NCBI GenBank assembly: GCA_030835125.1
Contig: JAUQWM010000037.1
Span: 62,001 to 126,000, forward strand
DNA from: Gemmatimonadaceae bacterium
Lineage (GTDB): Bacteria; Gemmatimonadota; Gemmatimonadetes; Gemmatimonadales; Gemmatimonadaceae
Length of the DNA stretch: 64,000 bases
Direction of reading: 5' to 3'
Shown here: positions 17,490 to 27,000 of the stretch, piece after piece
How the letters are laid out: each line of letters begins with the position of its first letter
Numbering within the stretch: position 1 is the first letter of the stretch
Notes under the pieces: generated by a model
What the model was told of the DNA's origin: nothing
What the model saw: the letters and a program-made list of their open reading frames with translations, nothing else
Databases searched by the model: none
Translations under genes and position numbers: made by a program

Positions 17490-18619
17490 GTGCGTCGGCG
17501 TCGCGGGCGGGTTCCGCCGGGAGGGGCGTCGACCGGCACCAGGCGCGGGAATCCGCCGAACCACAGCGCGAGCTCGCGCGCCTTCGCGAATCGCGCCCTG
17601 GCCGTGTCGTCAGGCACGGCGGGGTGCATGGGGGAGAGCACCTCGTCCTCCCAGGCCGCCATGCCGTCCTTCAGGACAAGCGCATCCCGGATCCCGCGCA
17701 CCCGCAGGAGGACCCACGCCTGGGCCGCATGCGCCCCTCCATCCGAGTACAGGACCAGCCGATCGCCGTGCGCCACGCGCAGGGAGTCGAGGTCCTCGAG
17801 CGCGATCGGTTGCGCGCCCGGGATGAGGTAGGTCGACGTGTCCAGGTGCTCGCGGAGGTCGAGGACGCGCAGCCCTGGTGTCCCGTCCCTGATCCACTGG
17901 GCGAGGTCGAGCGCGTCGACGTGGTCTGCCTCGGCGACAATCTCCTGCGCGATGGCATCCGCCTGGGTGCCGGTGACCAGGCCCCTGCTGTCGGCCAGCG
18001 CGAAGGCGGCCGCGAGGGCCAGGGCCACCGATTCCGGCGTGGTCGGTCGCCAGGCAGAGTGTGCGAGGGACCGCCGCTCCATGAGCCGGCCGGCGACCAT
18101 GGCCAGCACCGCGGCGATCGTGAGCAGCACCACGACGACGCCTAACGGGACGCCGAGGTCGCGGGCGAGCGTGGCCCCCTCGCGCGGGGCATCGGCGACG
18201 ACGCCCCGCACCACGGGCCAGGCCACGGGCGTAAGGGCCGTGCCGGCGAAGAGGCCGCCCACCGCCGCCAGCCCGTCGCGCCGGCCGGAGGCGGCGGCCA
18301 CGCAGGCGGTGCCGGGGCACAGGGCGGCGAGGGCAAACCCTCCGCCGAAGATGACCGCGCCGAGCGCCTGGGCGGGCACGTCGGTCGGTGGCAACGCGAT
18401 CGCCGCCGCGTCGACGACGCCGGCGGTCGAGGCCCAGACCACGCCCAGCATGGCGGTGACGATCGCACCGAACATCACGCGCACGACCGTGAAGTCGCGG
18501 CCCGTCAACTGGCCGGCGATCACCCGGGGATCGCCCAGTCCGGTGCGCTCGAGGATCACGCCGAAGGCGATGCCGATCGGGATGGCGGTGACGGCCGGAT
18601 GCAGGGAGTCGAGGCTCAC
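17483..18619 (-). CDS. YeeE/YedE half-transporter fused to a Cys-less rhodanese domain
   Basis: 378 residues from GTG 18617-18619, which overlaps the upstream stop (GTGA). Residues 1-180 are hydrophobic with the Sul_transp (YeeE/YedE) repeat; the conserved Cys motif appears as ALCPGTACV (Cys 101 and 106). Residues about 235-330 form a rhodanese domain (RVLDLREHLDTSTYLIPGA, VLKDGMAAWEDEV), but the active-site loop reads YSDGGAHAA with Ser 292 where the catalytic Cys should be. YeeE channels import thiosulfate through Cys relays. The degenerate rhodanese might bind or position sulfur carriers without transferring sulfur. The first half of the channel is the preceding gene. Confidence 0.8.
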   Translation of the reverse strand: MSLDSLHPAVTAIPIGIAFGVILERTGLGDPRVIAGQLTGRDFTVVRVMFGAIVTAMLGVVWASTAGVVDAAAIALPPTDVPAQALGAVIFGGGFALAALCPGTACVAAASGRRDGLAAVGGLFAGTALTPVAWPVVRGVVADAPREGATLARDLGVPLGVVVVLLTIAAVLAMVAGRLMERRSLAHSAWRPTTPESVALALAAAFALADSRGLVTGTQADAIAQEIVAEADHVDALDLAQWIRDGTPGLRVLDLREHLDTSTYLIPGAQPIALEDLDSLRVAHGDRLVLYSDGGAHAAQAWVLLRVRGIRDALVLKDGMAAWEDEVLSPMHPAVPDDTARARFAKARELALWFGGFPRLVPVDAPPGGTRPRRRRTC

Positions 18620-19134
18620 GGGCTCCCCTCCAGCCGCCCGTCGCGGGCGAGCGCGGTCACGATGATGGCGGTCCCGAACGCGAGGGGGATGAAGAGCCAC
18701 GCCCCGGTGGACAGCAGTGCGCCGCCGGACAGCGCGAGCCCGCTCGTGCATCCCCAGGCGAGCCGCGCGCCCAGCCCCATCAGCGCGCCGCCGGCGACCG
18801 CCCGGGAGATCCGGCCAGGTGCCCGGTCATTGGTGGCGGCACGCCACCGGCCCGCACGACGCGCCGAGACGATCGCCCCGACGACGACGCCGAGGAGCTG
18901 CAGCACGATCCAGTCGTTCCACGGCTCGAACCGGGTCGGGAGCCGGACGCCTAACGCGGGAGCGGCACCGATCGCGCCGGGGGCCGCCGCCGAGGCGACC
19001 GGGCCGGCGAGGGCGGCGAAGGCACCCGAGGCGCCGATGCCGCGACCCGCCACCAGGAACGACGCCAGCAGCACCATCCCGAGCGCGATGCCACCGAGCG
19101 TGGCATCGGCGTACCCCGCCCGGACGGTGGTCAC
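18616..19134 (-). CDS. YeeE/YedE family half-transporter (thiosulfate import)
   Basis: 172 residues from GTG 19132-19134, overlapping the stop of the upstream rhodanese gene (GTGA). Several transmembrane segments are visible (about 10-30, 73-92, 112-125, 140-162). The family motif GCTSGLALSGG carries Cys 129. Full-length YeeE/YedE proteins have two such halves; here the halves are separate overlapping genes, as in the YedE/YeeE pairs annotated in many Bacteroidetes and Proteobacteria. It is expected to sit in the inner membrane and form one channel with the next gene product. Substrate (thiosulfate) is inferred from the family and the rhodanese neighbours. Confidence 0.82.
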   Translation of the reverse strand: MTTVRAGYADATLGGIALGMVLLASFLVAGRGIGASGAFAALAGPVASAAAPGAIGAAPALGVRLPTRFEPWNDWIVLQLLGVVVGAIVSARRAGRWRAATNDRAPGRISRAVAGGALMGLGARLAWGCTSGLALSGGALLSTGAWLFIPLAFGTAIIVTALARDGRLEGSP

Positions 19135-20042
19135 CGCTGCCCCGACTTCTTCGCGTTCTCGAGGGGCAGGCCGCGCTTCTCCCAGTCGTCCATCGAGCCG
19201 TCGTAGAGCCGGATCGGGTGCCCGAGAAGCCGGGCGCCGAAGAGCACGACGGTTGCCTGCTGTCCGATGTGGCAGTACGCGGCTACGGTGTCCCCCGGCT
19301 GGATGCCGGCGGCGGCGAAGCGACGCCGCAGTTCGTCCACGGGCAGGAACCGGAGGGAATCGTCACCTAACGAATTGAACGGGATGTTCCTGGCGCCGGC
19401 GATGTGGCCGGCTTCGTGGCTCCGCCCGCCGCCCATGTCCATGCGGGGCCCCTCGTAGAACATCGGCGCCCGGCCGTCAATCAGGCGGATTCCCGGCGCG
19501 GTGGCCCGCGCCTGGACCCACCGGTGGTCGACGACGACCGATCGATCGGCCGCCTTCGTCAGGCGACCCGGCGTCGCGGCTCGAGGGACCGCCGTCACCA
19601 GCGGAAGGCCGGCACGCTTCCACGCCGCGGTTCCGCCATCGAGGAAACGGGTCTGGGCGCCCAGCCCCGCCGCCTGCAGCGTGAAGACCACCCGGGTCGA
19701 GGGAGACATCCAGTCCGCCCCGAACACGACGACGATCCGGCTGTCGTCGCTGATGCCGAGTGTCTCGAGCCGCCCACGCAGGGCGCCGTCGTCAGGCAGC
19801 TCGAGGCTGAGCGCGCCTTCCGCGCGCGGCGCGGCGATCTCGTCGAGCTGGACAAAGCGCGCCCCCTCGATGTGGCCGGCGTCGTAGTCCGGCCGCGGTC
19901 CGACGTGGATGAGGACGAGGCGCGGGTCGCGAAGCTCCGTGGAGAGCTGCGCCGGCGTGACCAGCAAGGAAGGCCCCGCCTGCGCGGCTGCGGTGGCAGA
20001 GGCGAACGCGAGGGACAACAGGACGGTACGAGAAGCGAGCAT
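19131..20042 (-). CDS. exported double-domain rhodanese (thiosulfate/3-mercaptopyruvate sulfurtransferase)
   Basis: 303 residues from ATG 20040-20042. Signal peptide about 1-21 (ends TAAAQ). The N-terminal rhodanese domain (about 25-145) lacks a Cys, as usual for this architecture (VVVFGADWMS). The C-terminal domain (about 165-295) has the catalytic Cys 257 in AAYCHIGQQAT. The family CRGT/CGSG-type loop is replaced by CHIGQQ, which changes the substrate-binding loop and may alter specificity. It would hand sulfur to periplasmic acceptors or prepare thiosulfate for the YeeE-type channel. First gene of a four-gene operon with all junctions overlapping. Confidence 0.88.
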   Translation of the reverse strand: MLASRTVLLSLAFASATAAAQAGPSLLVTPAQLSTELRDPRLVLIHVGPRPDYDAGHIEGARFVQLDEIAAPRAEGALSLELPDDGALRGRLETLGISDDSRIVVVFGADWMSPSTRVVFTLQAAGLGAQTRFLDGGTAAWKRAGLPLVTAVPRAATPGRLTKAADRSVVVDHRWVQARATAPGIRLIDGRAPMFYEGPRMDMGGGRSHEAGHIAGARNIPFNSLGDDSLRFLPVDELRRRFAAAGIQPGDTVAAYCHIGQQATVVLFGARLLGHPIRLYDGSMDDWEKRGLPLENAKKSGQR

Positions 20043-20176
20043 GATGTCTCCGTGGAATGACAGCGTGCCGCAACTTCACCAGCGGGGTCACGTCCGTGGT
20101 GACTGGCAGGTGCAGGAGTTGTGAAGGACTTGCACGACGGCATGGAAGGCCGGGTCGCCCGCTTTGCGCTTTGCGC

Positions 20177-20857
20177 TCAACGCTCGAACCGATACCCGCT
20201 CTTGAACACCGTGAGGATATGCCGTGGATTCGCCGCATCGGCCTCGAGGCGGCGCCGCAACTCGGCGATGTGTGAGTCGACCGTGCGCGACAGAACCAGC
20301 GGACCGTACCCCCAGACTTCGCGCAGCAACTCCATTCGCGTGGCCACGCGCCCCTCGCGCCGCACCAGCGACAGCAGCAGGTCGAACGCCTTGGGAGACA
20401 GGGCCACGGACTCACCGCCTCGGGTCACCGTTCGCGCGGCAGGATCCACCACCACCTCCCCGAACGACAGGACACCCGCCTTCGCTTCCGACCTCGATGC
20501 GCGCCGCAGCAAGGCGTGCACGCGCTCGAGCAGCTCCACCAGGCTGAACGGCTTCGTCACGTACTGGTCCGCGTCGAGCCGGAAGCCACGGACCTTGTCC
20601 TGCTCCTCGCCACGCGCCGACAGGATGAGGACAGGCACTTCACGTCCCTCGCCGCGCAGCCCGCGGAGGATCTCGAAGCCGTCCACTCCCGGGAGCATCA
20701 GGTCGAGGATGACCAGGTCCGGTTGCCACGAGCGCACGGCGGGCAGCGCCTCACGACCGTCCTCCACCGTGCGCACGTCGAGGCCTTCGTGGCGCAGGTT
20801 GTGCGCCAGCAGGGACGCCAGGTCGCGCTGGTCTTCCACCACCAGCACGCGCTTCAT
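20177..20857 (-). CDS. OmpR/PhoB-family response regulator
   Basis: 226 residues from ATG 20855-20857. The receiver domain (1-120) has the acidic pair ED (8-9), the phospho-acceptor Asp 52 (VILDLMLPG) and Lys 102 (YVTKPF). The C-terminal winged helix (about 130-226) shows VALSPKAFDLLLSLV, SRTVDSHIAELRRRLE and VFKSGYRFE. It is the DNA-binding partner of the overlapping histidine kinase; the targets are not evident. Downstream of the stop the 20161-20181 stretch repeats GCTTTGC twice with a 7-base period, followed by degenerate units. Confidence 0.93.
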   Translation of the reverse strand: MKRVLVVEDQRDLASLLAHNLRHEGLDVRTVEDGREALPAVRSWQPDLVILDLMLPGVDGFEILRGLRGEGREVPVLILSARGEEQDKVRGFRLDADQYVTKPFSLVELLERVHALLRRASRSEAKAGVLSFGEVVVDPAARTVTRGGESVALSPKAFDLLLSLVRREGRVATRMELLREVWGYGPLVLSRTVDSHIAELRRRLEADAANPRHILTVFKSGYRFER

Positions 20858-22554
20858 GGCCCGGTCCGGTCAGGCAGTTCCACGACGAAGCGCGCCCCGC
20901 CGGCCGGGGCCGCCTCGACCCATGCACGCCCGCCATGGTCTGTCGCGATCTCTCGCACGATCGTCAGGCCGATGCCGCTGCCTCCGGCGGCACGATCGCG
21001 GGCAATCCCGCCGCGCTCGAACGACCTCCAGATCCGGTCCCGTTCGGACGCCGGCACTCCGGGGCCGTTGTCGTCGACGCGCAACCGGACACCACCGCCG
21101 GGGAGTGCGGCGACGGTTATGTCCACGGCCGTGCCGTCCCCGCCGTACTTCATGGCGTTGTCGAGCAGGTTGAGCAGCACCTGCCGGAGCGAGCCGCGCT
21201 TCAACCGGGCGCGAACCGGCTCCCCGTGCACCGTCACGGTCATCCCGTGCGGCGCCGCCAGCGGCGCAAACTCGTCCACGACCGTCCGGACGTCCGTCGT
21301 CACGTCGGAGTCGACCCGCGGCGCGTCGTCGTGGCCGCCGCCGCGGGTGAACCGGAGGACGCCTTCCACCAGGTGCTGCAGGCGCAACGCTTCGCGGTCG
21401 GCCACCTGAAGCGCCTGGGCGCGCGTCGCCGGATCCTCGCCGCGTCCGAGGCGAAGGGTGTCGAGCACCAGTCGGATCTGCGACAGCGGCGTCCGCAACT
21501 CGTGCGAGACATTGGCGACAAATCCCGCGCGCTCGGCGGCAAAGCGCACCTCGCGGCGCAGTTGCACCGCCGCGACCGCCGTCAGGCCGATCGCCAGGAC
21601 CAGGATGACCAGCAGGATCGGCAGGCGCGACGCCGGAACACCACCGATCAGGATCGCCTCGGCCATCTCCGGACGCAGCTGGGCGCGGATCTTCAGGTCG
21701 GCGTAGCTCGCGGGAAGGTCGGTGGCGCCGAACAGGTCGAAGCGGCCAGCCGCGGCGGTGCGGAAGAGCGCCATCCCTGCTGCATCGCCGACCTCGACGT
21801 CCAGTACCTCGTCGTTCGCGTGGCCGGACACGACGGACGCCGGGAGCAGGTCGCTCGCCGACAGCACCGATGAGAAGATCGAGTCGAGGCTCGCGGGTGG
21901 ATACTCGAACGCGTAGACGACGGTGTCGCCCCAGGTCGTCGGCATCGAGCGCGCCGCCAGGAAGCGGACCTGGTCGTCGCGGCGCTCGATGATGACGTGA
22001 TACCCCCAGTTCGTGGCGGGGCCGCGCACCACATTGCCGAGAAGTTCGTTCAGCCACCGGACTTCGCCGGGCGGGACATCGAAGGCGGGTACGCGGATCG
22101 AGCGCGCGTCCGCGGGATCGGCCAGCCAGCCGGCGACGCTTGGCCCCGCGAGGTTGACTCCCAGCCCGAGTGTGTCGGCGCCGAGCGTGAACGCGAAGTA
22201 GCGCAGCGGCATCGGTCCCTTCTGGGGCCGGTGGCAATTGCAGCGCGTGTCCATGGGGATGAAGTGCCCCATGTCCTTCGCGTCGGGGATGGAGGGGTTG
22301 GTGTGGAGTCCCTCGCCGTGGTTGACCGCACCCAGGAGCTCATCGACCGATTCGCGGAGCGTCGAGGTCAGGTGCTGGCCATAGCTCCAGGCGGCGAAGT
22401 TCGAGTAGTCCCTGAGCGCCCGTTCAATGACGACCTGGTTGGAGCGCTGCAGTCGCCAGGTCTGGACGAGAACGATGAGTACGCACGCCAGTCCCCCTAC
22501 CAGGAGGATCTGCAGCCAGAGCGTGGCTGGTCGCGACCTGCGGTGAGCGGCCAT
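20854..22554 (-). CDS. sensor histidine kinase with large extracytoplasmic domain
   Basis: 566 residues from ATG 22552-22554; the frame upstream to 22926 is spurious. It has one transmembrane helix at about 13-33, an extracytoplasmic domain (34 to about 300), and a second helix (ILLVILVLAIGLTAVAAV) before the HisKA helix (NVSHELRTPLSQIR, phospho-acceptor His) and the HATPase (NLLDNAMKYG, DDNGPGVP, GSGIGLTIV). The sensor domain contains a short CNCHRP motif about 70 residues in; a cysteine pair plus His could bind a metal or respond to redox. Its stop overlaps the response-regulator start by ATGA. The sensed signal is unknown. Confidence 0.92.
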   Translation of the reverse strand: MAAHRRSRPATLWLQILLVGGLACVLIVLVQTWRLQRSNQVVIERALRDYSNFAAWSYGQHLTSTLRESVDELLGAVNHGEGLHTNPSIPDAKDMGHFIPMDTRCNCHRPQKGPMPLRYFAFTLGADTLGLGVNLAGPSVAGWLADPADARSIRVPAFDVPPGEVRWLNELLGNVVRGPATNWGYHVIIERRDDQVRFLAARSMPTTWGDTVVYAFEYPPASLDSIFSSVLSASDLLPASVVSGHANDEVLDVEVGDAAGMALFRTAAAGRFDLFGATDLPASYADLKIRAQLRPEMAEAILIGGVPASRLPILLVILVLAIGLTAVAAVQLRREVRFAAERAGFVANVSHELRTPLSQIRLVLDTLRLGRGEDPATRAQALQVADREALRLQHLVEGVLRFTRGGGHDDAPRVDSDVTTDVRTVVDEFAPLAAPHGMTVTVHGEPVRARLKRGSLRQVLLNLLDNAMKYGGDGTAVDITVAALPGGGVRLRVDDNGPGVPASERDRIWRSFERGGIARDRAAGGSGIGLTIVREIATDHGGRAWVEAAPAGGARFVVELPDRTGP

Positions 22555-22762
22555 GTCGGGAAAGCTGTCTCGGCGCAAGCCGGCGGTGCGAGGGGAAGTT
22601 GTGCGCCTCTCGTGAAGAATTGCATTCCGGGACACTCCACAGGGCGTTGACGGCCGCTGGTGGGGCGACACCGGACGGTCCGGCGCGCGATATCTTTGCA
22701 CATCGACGACGAGCGTCGCGGTCGCCGCCTGACGACCCGAAACACCGCAAACCGAAGGTCCC

Positions 22763-23923
22763 ATGCCGCGCCCATCGACCAACCTCGATCGCCTTCCACC
22801 GTATCCGCTCGCGCACATCCCGGCGAAGAAGCGCGAGTTGCTGAAGCGGGGCGTGGATGTAATCGACCTGGGAGCCGGTGACGCCGACCTCGCCCCGCCC
22901 GCCGCAGCCGTGGAGGCACTGGCCACGGCGGCCCGGGACCCGGCATTCGGGCGTTACGGTTTCGGACTCGGCCACGTTCCGTTCCGGGAGGCGATCAGCG
23001 CATGGATGCAGCGACGCTTCGGGCAACGCTTCGATCCCCTCTCCGAGATCGTGCCGCTGATCGGTTCCAAGGAGGGCATTGCCCACCTCGCCTTCGGATA
23101 CCTGCAGCCCGGGGACGTGGCGATCGTTCCCGAGCCCGGCTACATGGCCTACGCCGGAGGCACGCTGCTGTCCGGCGCCGAGGTGTATTCGTACGCGTTG
23201 CGACCACGCACGAATTTCCTCGTGGACCTGGATGACGTCCCGCCCGACATCCTGGAACGAACGCGGGTGCTGTTCCTCAACTACCCGAACAACCCGACCG
23301 CCGCGATCGCGCCGGTGGACTACCTCACCGACATCGTCCGGCGGTGCCGGGAGCGGAACATCCTGCTCGTGTACGACAACGCCTACTCCGAGATGGCGTT
23401 CGATGGGTACGTGCCGCCGTCGATCTTCGAGATCGAAGGCGCGCGCGACATCGCCATCGAGTTCCACTCGCTGAGCAAGACCTACAACATGACCGGCTGG
23501 CGCTGCGGGTGGGCGGCCGCGAACAAGGCGATCTGCGGCACGCTCACGCGAATCAAGTCGTTCGTCGACACGGGCGCCTACATGGGGATCCAGTCTGCCG
23601 GCGTCGCGGCGATCGAGAGCTGGGAATCGTTCCTGCCCGGAAACCTGGCGGTCTTCAAGGAGCGTCGCGATGCCGCGGTGGCGGCGTTCCGTGAAGCCGG
23701 GTTCGCGTGCGAGTCGCCACGCGCCACGATGTACCTCTGGATCCCGCTTCCCGACGGGGTGCCCAGCGCGGGGTTTGCCGAGCGATTGATGGAGGAGCAG
23801 GGGGTGATCGTCCTGCCCGGGTCGGCGTTCGGGTCGGGTGGGGAGGGGTTCTTCCGGGTGTCGTTCATCACCAGTCCCGATCGCCTGCGCGAAGCGGCCC
23901 GGAGGGCGGGGGGCATTGGGTAA
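22763..23923 (+). CDS. dapL: LL-diaminopimelate aminotransferase-like class I/II aminotransferase
   Basis: 386 residues from ATG 22763. Fold-type I PLP enzyme: IDLGAGDADL (N-terminal substrate arm), NYPNNPTAA, VYDNAYSEM, and the PLP lysine in SLSKTYNMTGWRCGW. Length and these blocks fit LL-diaminopimelate aminotransferase (DapL), which makes LL-DAP from tetrahydrodipicolinate in one step for lysine and peptidoglycan synthesis. Other class I/II enzymes (aspartate, alanine, methionine aminotransferase) share the blocks, so substrate is moderately sure. Divergent from the histidine kinase across 208 bases, where TATCTT at 22691-22696 is a possible -10. The stop is followed within three bases by a heptamer array and a strong hairpin. 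Confidence 0.75.
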   Translation: MPRPSTNLDRLPPYPLAHIPAKKRELLKRGVDVIDLGAGDADLAPPAAAVEALATAARDPAFGRYGFGLGHVPFREAISAWMQRRFGQRFDPLSEIVPLIGSKEGIAHLAFGYLQPGDVAIVPEPGYMAYAGGTLLSGAEVYSYALRPRTNFLVDLDDVPPDILERTRVLFLNYPNNPTAAIAPVDYLTDIVRRCRERNILLVYDNAYSEMAFDGYVPPSIFEIEGARDIAIEFHSLSKTYNMTGWRCGWAAANKAICGTLTRIKSFVDTGAYMGIQSAGVAAIESWESFLPGNLAVFKERRDAAVAAFREAGFACESPRATMYLWIPLPDGVPSAGFAERLMEEQGVIVLPGSAFGSGGEGFFRVSFITSPDRLREAARRAGGIG

Positions 23924-23926
23924 ACA

Positions 23927-24067
23927 GGGTCGAGGGTCGAGGGTCGAGGGTCGAGGGTCGAGGGTCGAGGGAAGGGACAAGAAGAAGGGGGAAGGTCGGC
24001 TCCGGAGCCGATACCTTCCCCCTCCTGCTTTCCCCTCTCTCGAGCCTCGACCCTCGAGCCTCGACCC
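23927..24067. repeat. inverted pair of heptanucleotide arrays flanking a hairpin
   Basis: GGGTCGA is repeated six times at 23927-23968. At 24040-24067 four units alternate TCGAGCC and TCGACCC, the reverse complement of the first array or one base off. The two arrays can pair with each other around the central hairpin (23987-24022). Confidence 0.92.
23987..24022. terminator. bidirectional hairpin between dapL and the VPS10-type gene
   Basis: Ten-base outer arms (23987-23996 and 24013-24022) and an inner 7+7 palindrome (23997-24010) with a two-base AT bulge. It lies between two convergent genes and is the most stable hairpin I found in the window. Confidence 0.75.
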
Positions 24068-24078
24068 TGCCGTATCCG

Positions 24079-27000
24079 TTACGGCACGTTCAGCGTCAGG
24101 TTGTGCGCCTTGAGTGCCGCGCCTAACGTGCGAGCCCTGGCGAGCACGCCATTGGCCTCGGTCATCGCCGACGACAGGGCCGTGCGGGCCGAGGATGCCT
24201 GGCGAGAGACCGCGTCGCTGGGCGGTTCCCAGATCGACATGATGACGTTCTTCACCGCGCCGACGCGAGCCAGCGCGTTGTCGGCTGCCCCGCCGCCCCG
24301 GCCACCACCGCCACCACCGCCACCTGCGCGCCCGCCCGCGGCCGCCGCGCCGCTCGGCACGCCGAGCTTCACGCGAACCGCATTATAGTCGCGATTCAGT
24401 GCCTCGAACTGCGACTTGAGGTTGGCCGGAACGCCTGCCGCAGCGCCGATCTTGCCGGCCACGTCCACCATCTGCGGGTGCAGCGCGTTCAGCGACGCCT
24501 GAACCTCGTTGCCGCGACGCTGTGCATCGTGCAGCTCGGTCGTCATCGCGGTCCAGCGGGTACGCTCGGCACCGGACAACCGCGCCTCCGGATCCATGAT
24601 GATCCGCATCGGCCTGGAGTCGATCGTCCGATTGCCGGCGACCAGCGCCACCGTATACGAACCCGGAGCCACATGCGGACCGGCGTTCCCGCCACCGCCG
24701 AAGCCGCCGAAGCCGCGACCACCGCCAGCCTGACCGTCGGAGCAGGGATCCTGCGCCATGTACCCGACCGGGGGTAGCGGTTGCGGCACGTTCGGGACTG
24801 CCGACGCGCCCCGTCCACCAGCGCGCCCGCCGCCACCACCACCACCACCGCCGGCCGGGGCACCACCAGTCGCGGGCAACGGCTCAACGCGCTGGTCCCA
24901 GCAGATGGTCTGGATGCCAGCGACGTTGCGGGTAGCCGGCACATCCAGCGTGCGCACCGTGCGCGAGCCGTCCGAGATGCGGACCTTGAGGTCCGGGACC
25001 GTCCGCTTCAGGTGGAACTGGATCACTGCGTCCGTCGGCGGGTTTTCGCCCGTGAAGAACTGGTGCCCCCAGAACTCATCGTTGCGGTCGTCCTTCGACT
25101 TCCATTGAAGCGCGGTCGGGACCGAGAACAGTTTCGCGTCGGCCGAGGCCGCGGTTGCCGCGGAGTATTCCTGGATCGGTTCGAGGTGGTCGAGCACCCA
25201 GATGGCGCGGCCATGCGTCGCGATCAGCATCGCATTGTCGCGCGGGTGGAGCGTGATCTCGTCGACACGAACCGTCGGGAAGTTGCGACCCTTGAGGCGC
25301 TGCCAGCTGCCGCCCTTGTCGAGCGAGACGAAGATGCCCGTCTCCGTGCCGATGTAGAGCACGTTGGCGTTGCGCTGATCCTCGGTGATGGTGCGCACGT
25401 TCTCGCCGCGCAGGTTGCTGACGATCGACCTGAACGTGGCGCCGAAGTCCGTGCTCACCCAGATATAGGGTGCGTAGTCATTGAGCAGGTGATTGTCGAC
25501 CGAGACGTACACGGTGCCGGCCGCGTACCGCGAAGGCACCACATCGGAGACGAACCCGCCCTTCGGCCCGCCGGTGAGGTTGGCCGTGATGTTGGTCCAC
25601 GTCTGGCCTCCGTTCCGGGACACACTGAGCGTCCCGTCATCGGCGCCGGTGTAGTACACGCCGACCTGCGCCGGCGATTCCGCGATCGTGACGAGGGTCG
25701 AGTAGGTCGAGATGCCGTCGTTCGCCGCGATGTTGATGTCGCTCCCCTTCACGCCCATCGTGGTGATGGTGTCCCGATTCACCTGGGCGGTGAGGTCCGG
25801 GCTGATGACCATCCACGAGTCGCCGCGATCGGTGGACTTGAACAGCCGGTTGGCCGCGACGAGCAGGGCGCCGGTGTCCGTCGAGTGGACCATCGGCGAG
25901 TCCCAGAAGAAGCGGTACGTGTCGCCGTCCTTGTGGTTCGTCACGTTCTGCGCCGACGGCCGGATGCTCTTCGACTCGCCCGTCACCTTGTCGCGGCGGA
26001 TCATGTTGCCGCCCTGCGACTCGGTGTAGACGATGCGCGAGTCGCGCACGTCCGGGATCGACACGAACCCGTCGCCGCCCTGGATGTTGAACCAGTCGTA
26101 GTTGTAGATGCCGCGGCTGTGCCGCGACGCGCTGGGTCCGCACCAGTTGTAGTTGTCCTGCATGCCGCCGCAGATGTTGTACGGCGTCTCCATGTCGTAA
26201 CCGACATGGTAGAACAGGCCGACGGGGAGGTTCGGGATGAACGTCCACGCCTTGCTCATGTCGTACGACACGGCCAGCCCGCCATCATTGCCAATGAGGA
26301 TGTGGTCGGAGTTGGCCGGGTTGATCCAGATCGCGTGCACGTCGTCATGCGTCGCGAACGCGGCGTCCTGCTCGAACGTGCGCCCACCATCAATGGTCAT
26401 CCACATGCCCACGCCGCCCAGGTAGACGCGGTCCGGGCTGTTCGGGTCGATCCGCACCTGGCTGAAGTACATCGGACGCGGATTGCCTGCGTTCAGGAAA
26501 CGCCACGTGCCACCGCCGTCCTCGGAACGCCAGAGGCCCGTCGTCGGCGCGGGCGCCGGGGCGCCACCGGCACGACCGCCGGCAGCACCACCCCCACCGC
26601 CACCGCCGCCGCCACGGCCTTGCACAGGACCCTCGATGAGCGCGTACACGAAATTGCCGCTGCGACGGAACACGTCGAGCGCAATACGCCCCAGGGGACC
26701 CGCGGGGAGGCCGTTGCCCGAGAGGCGATTCCACGTCTCGCCGCCGTCAGTCGACTTCCAGATCCCGCTCCCGGGACCGCCGCCGTTCATGCAGCACGCG
26801 TTGCGCACGCGTTGGTACGTCGAGGCGAACAGGATCTGCGGGTTGGTGGGAGAAATGACGAGGTCGTTGGCCCCGGTCCATTCATCGACGCGCAGGACCT
26901 GCTTCCAGGTGCGGCCGCCGTCGGTGGTCTTGTAGATCCCGCGATCGCCACCGCTGCCGAACAGCGGACCGGTCGCCGCGACCAGCACCACGTCGTTGTT

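Noticed and set aside
23987-24022. Long hairpin considered as a riboswitch or small RNA
   Set aside because: It lies between two convergent stops, is a nearly perfect inverted repeat, and has no conserved-looking single-stranded core; a terminator is simpler.
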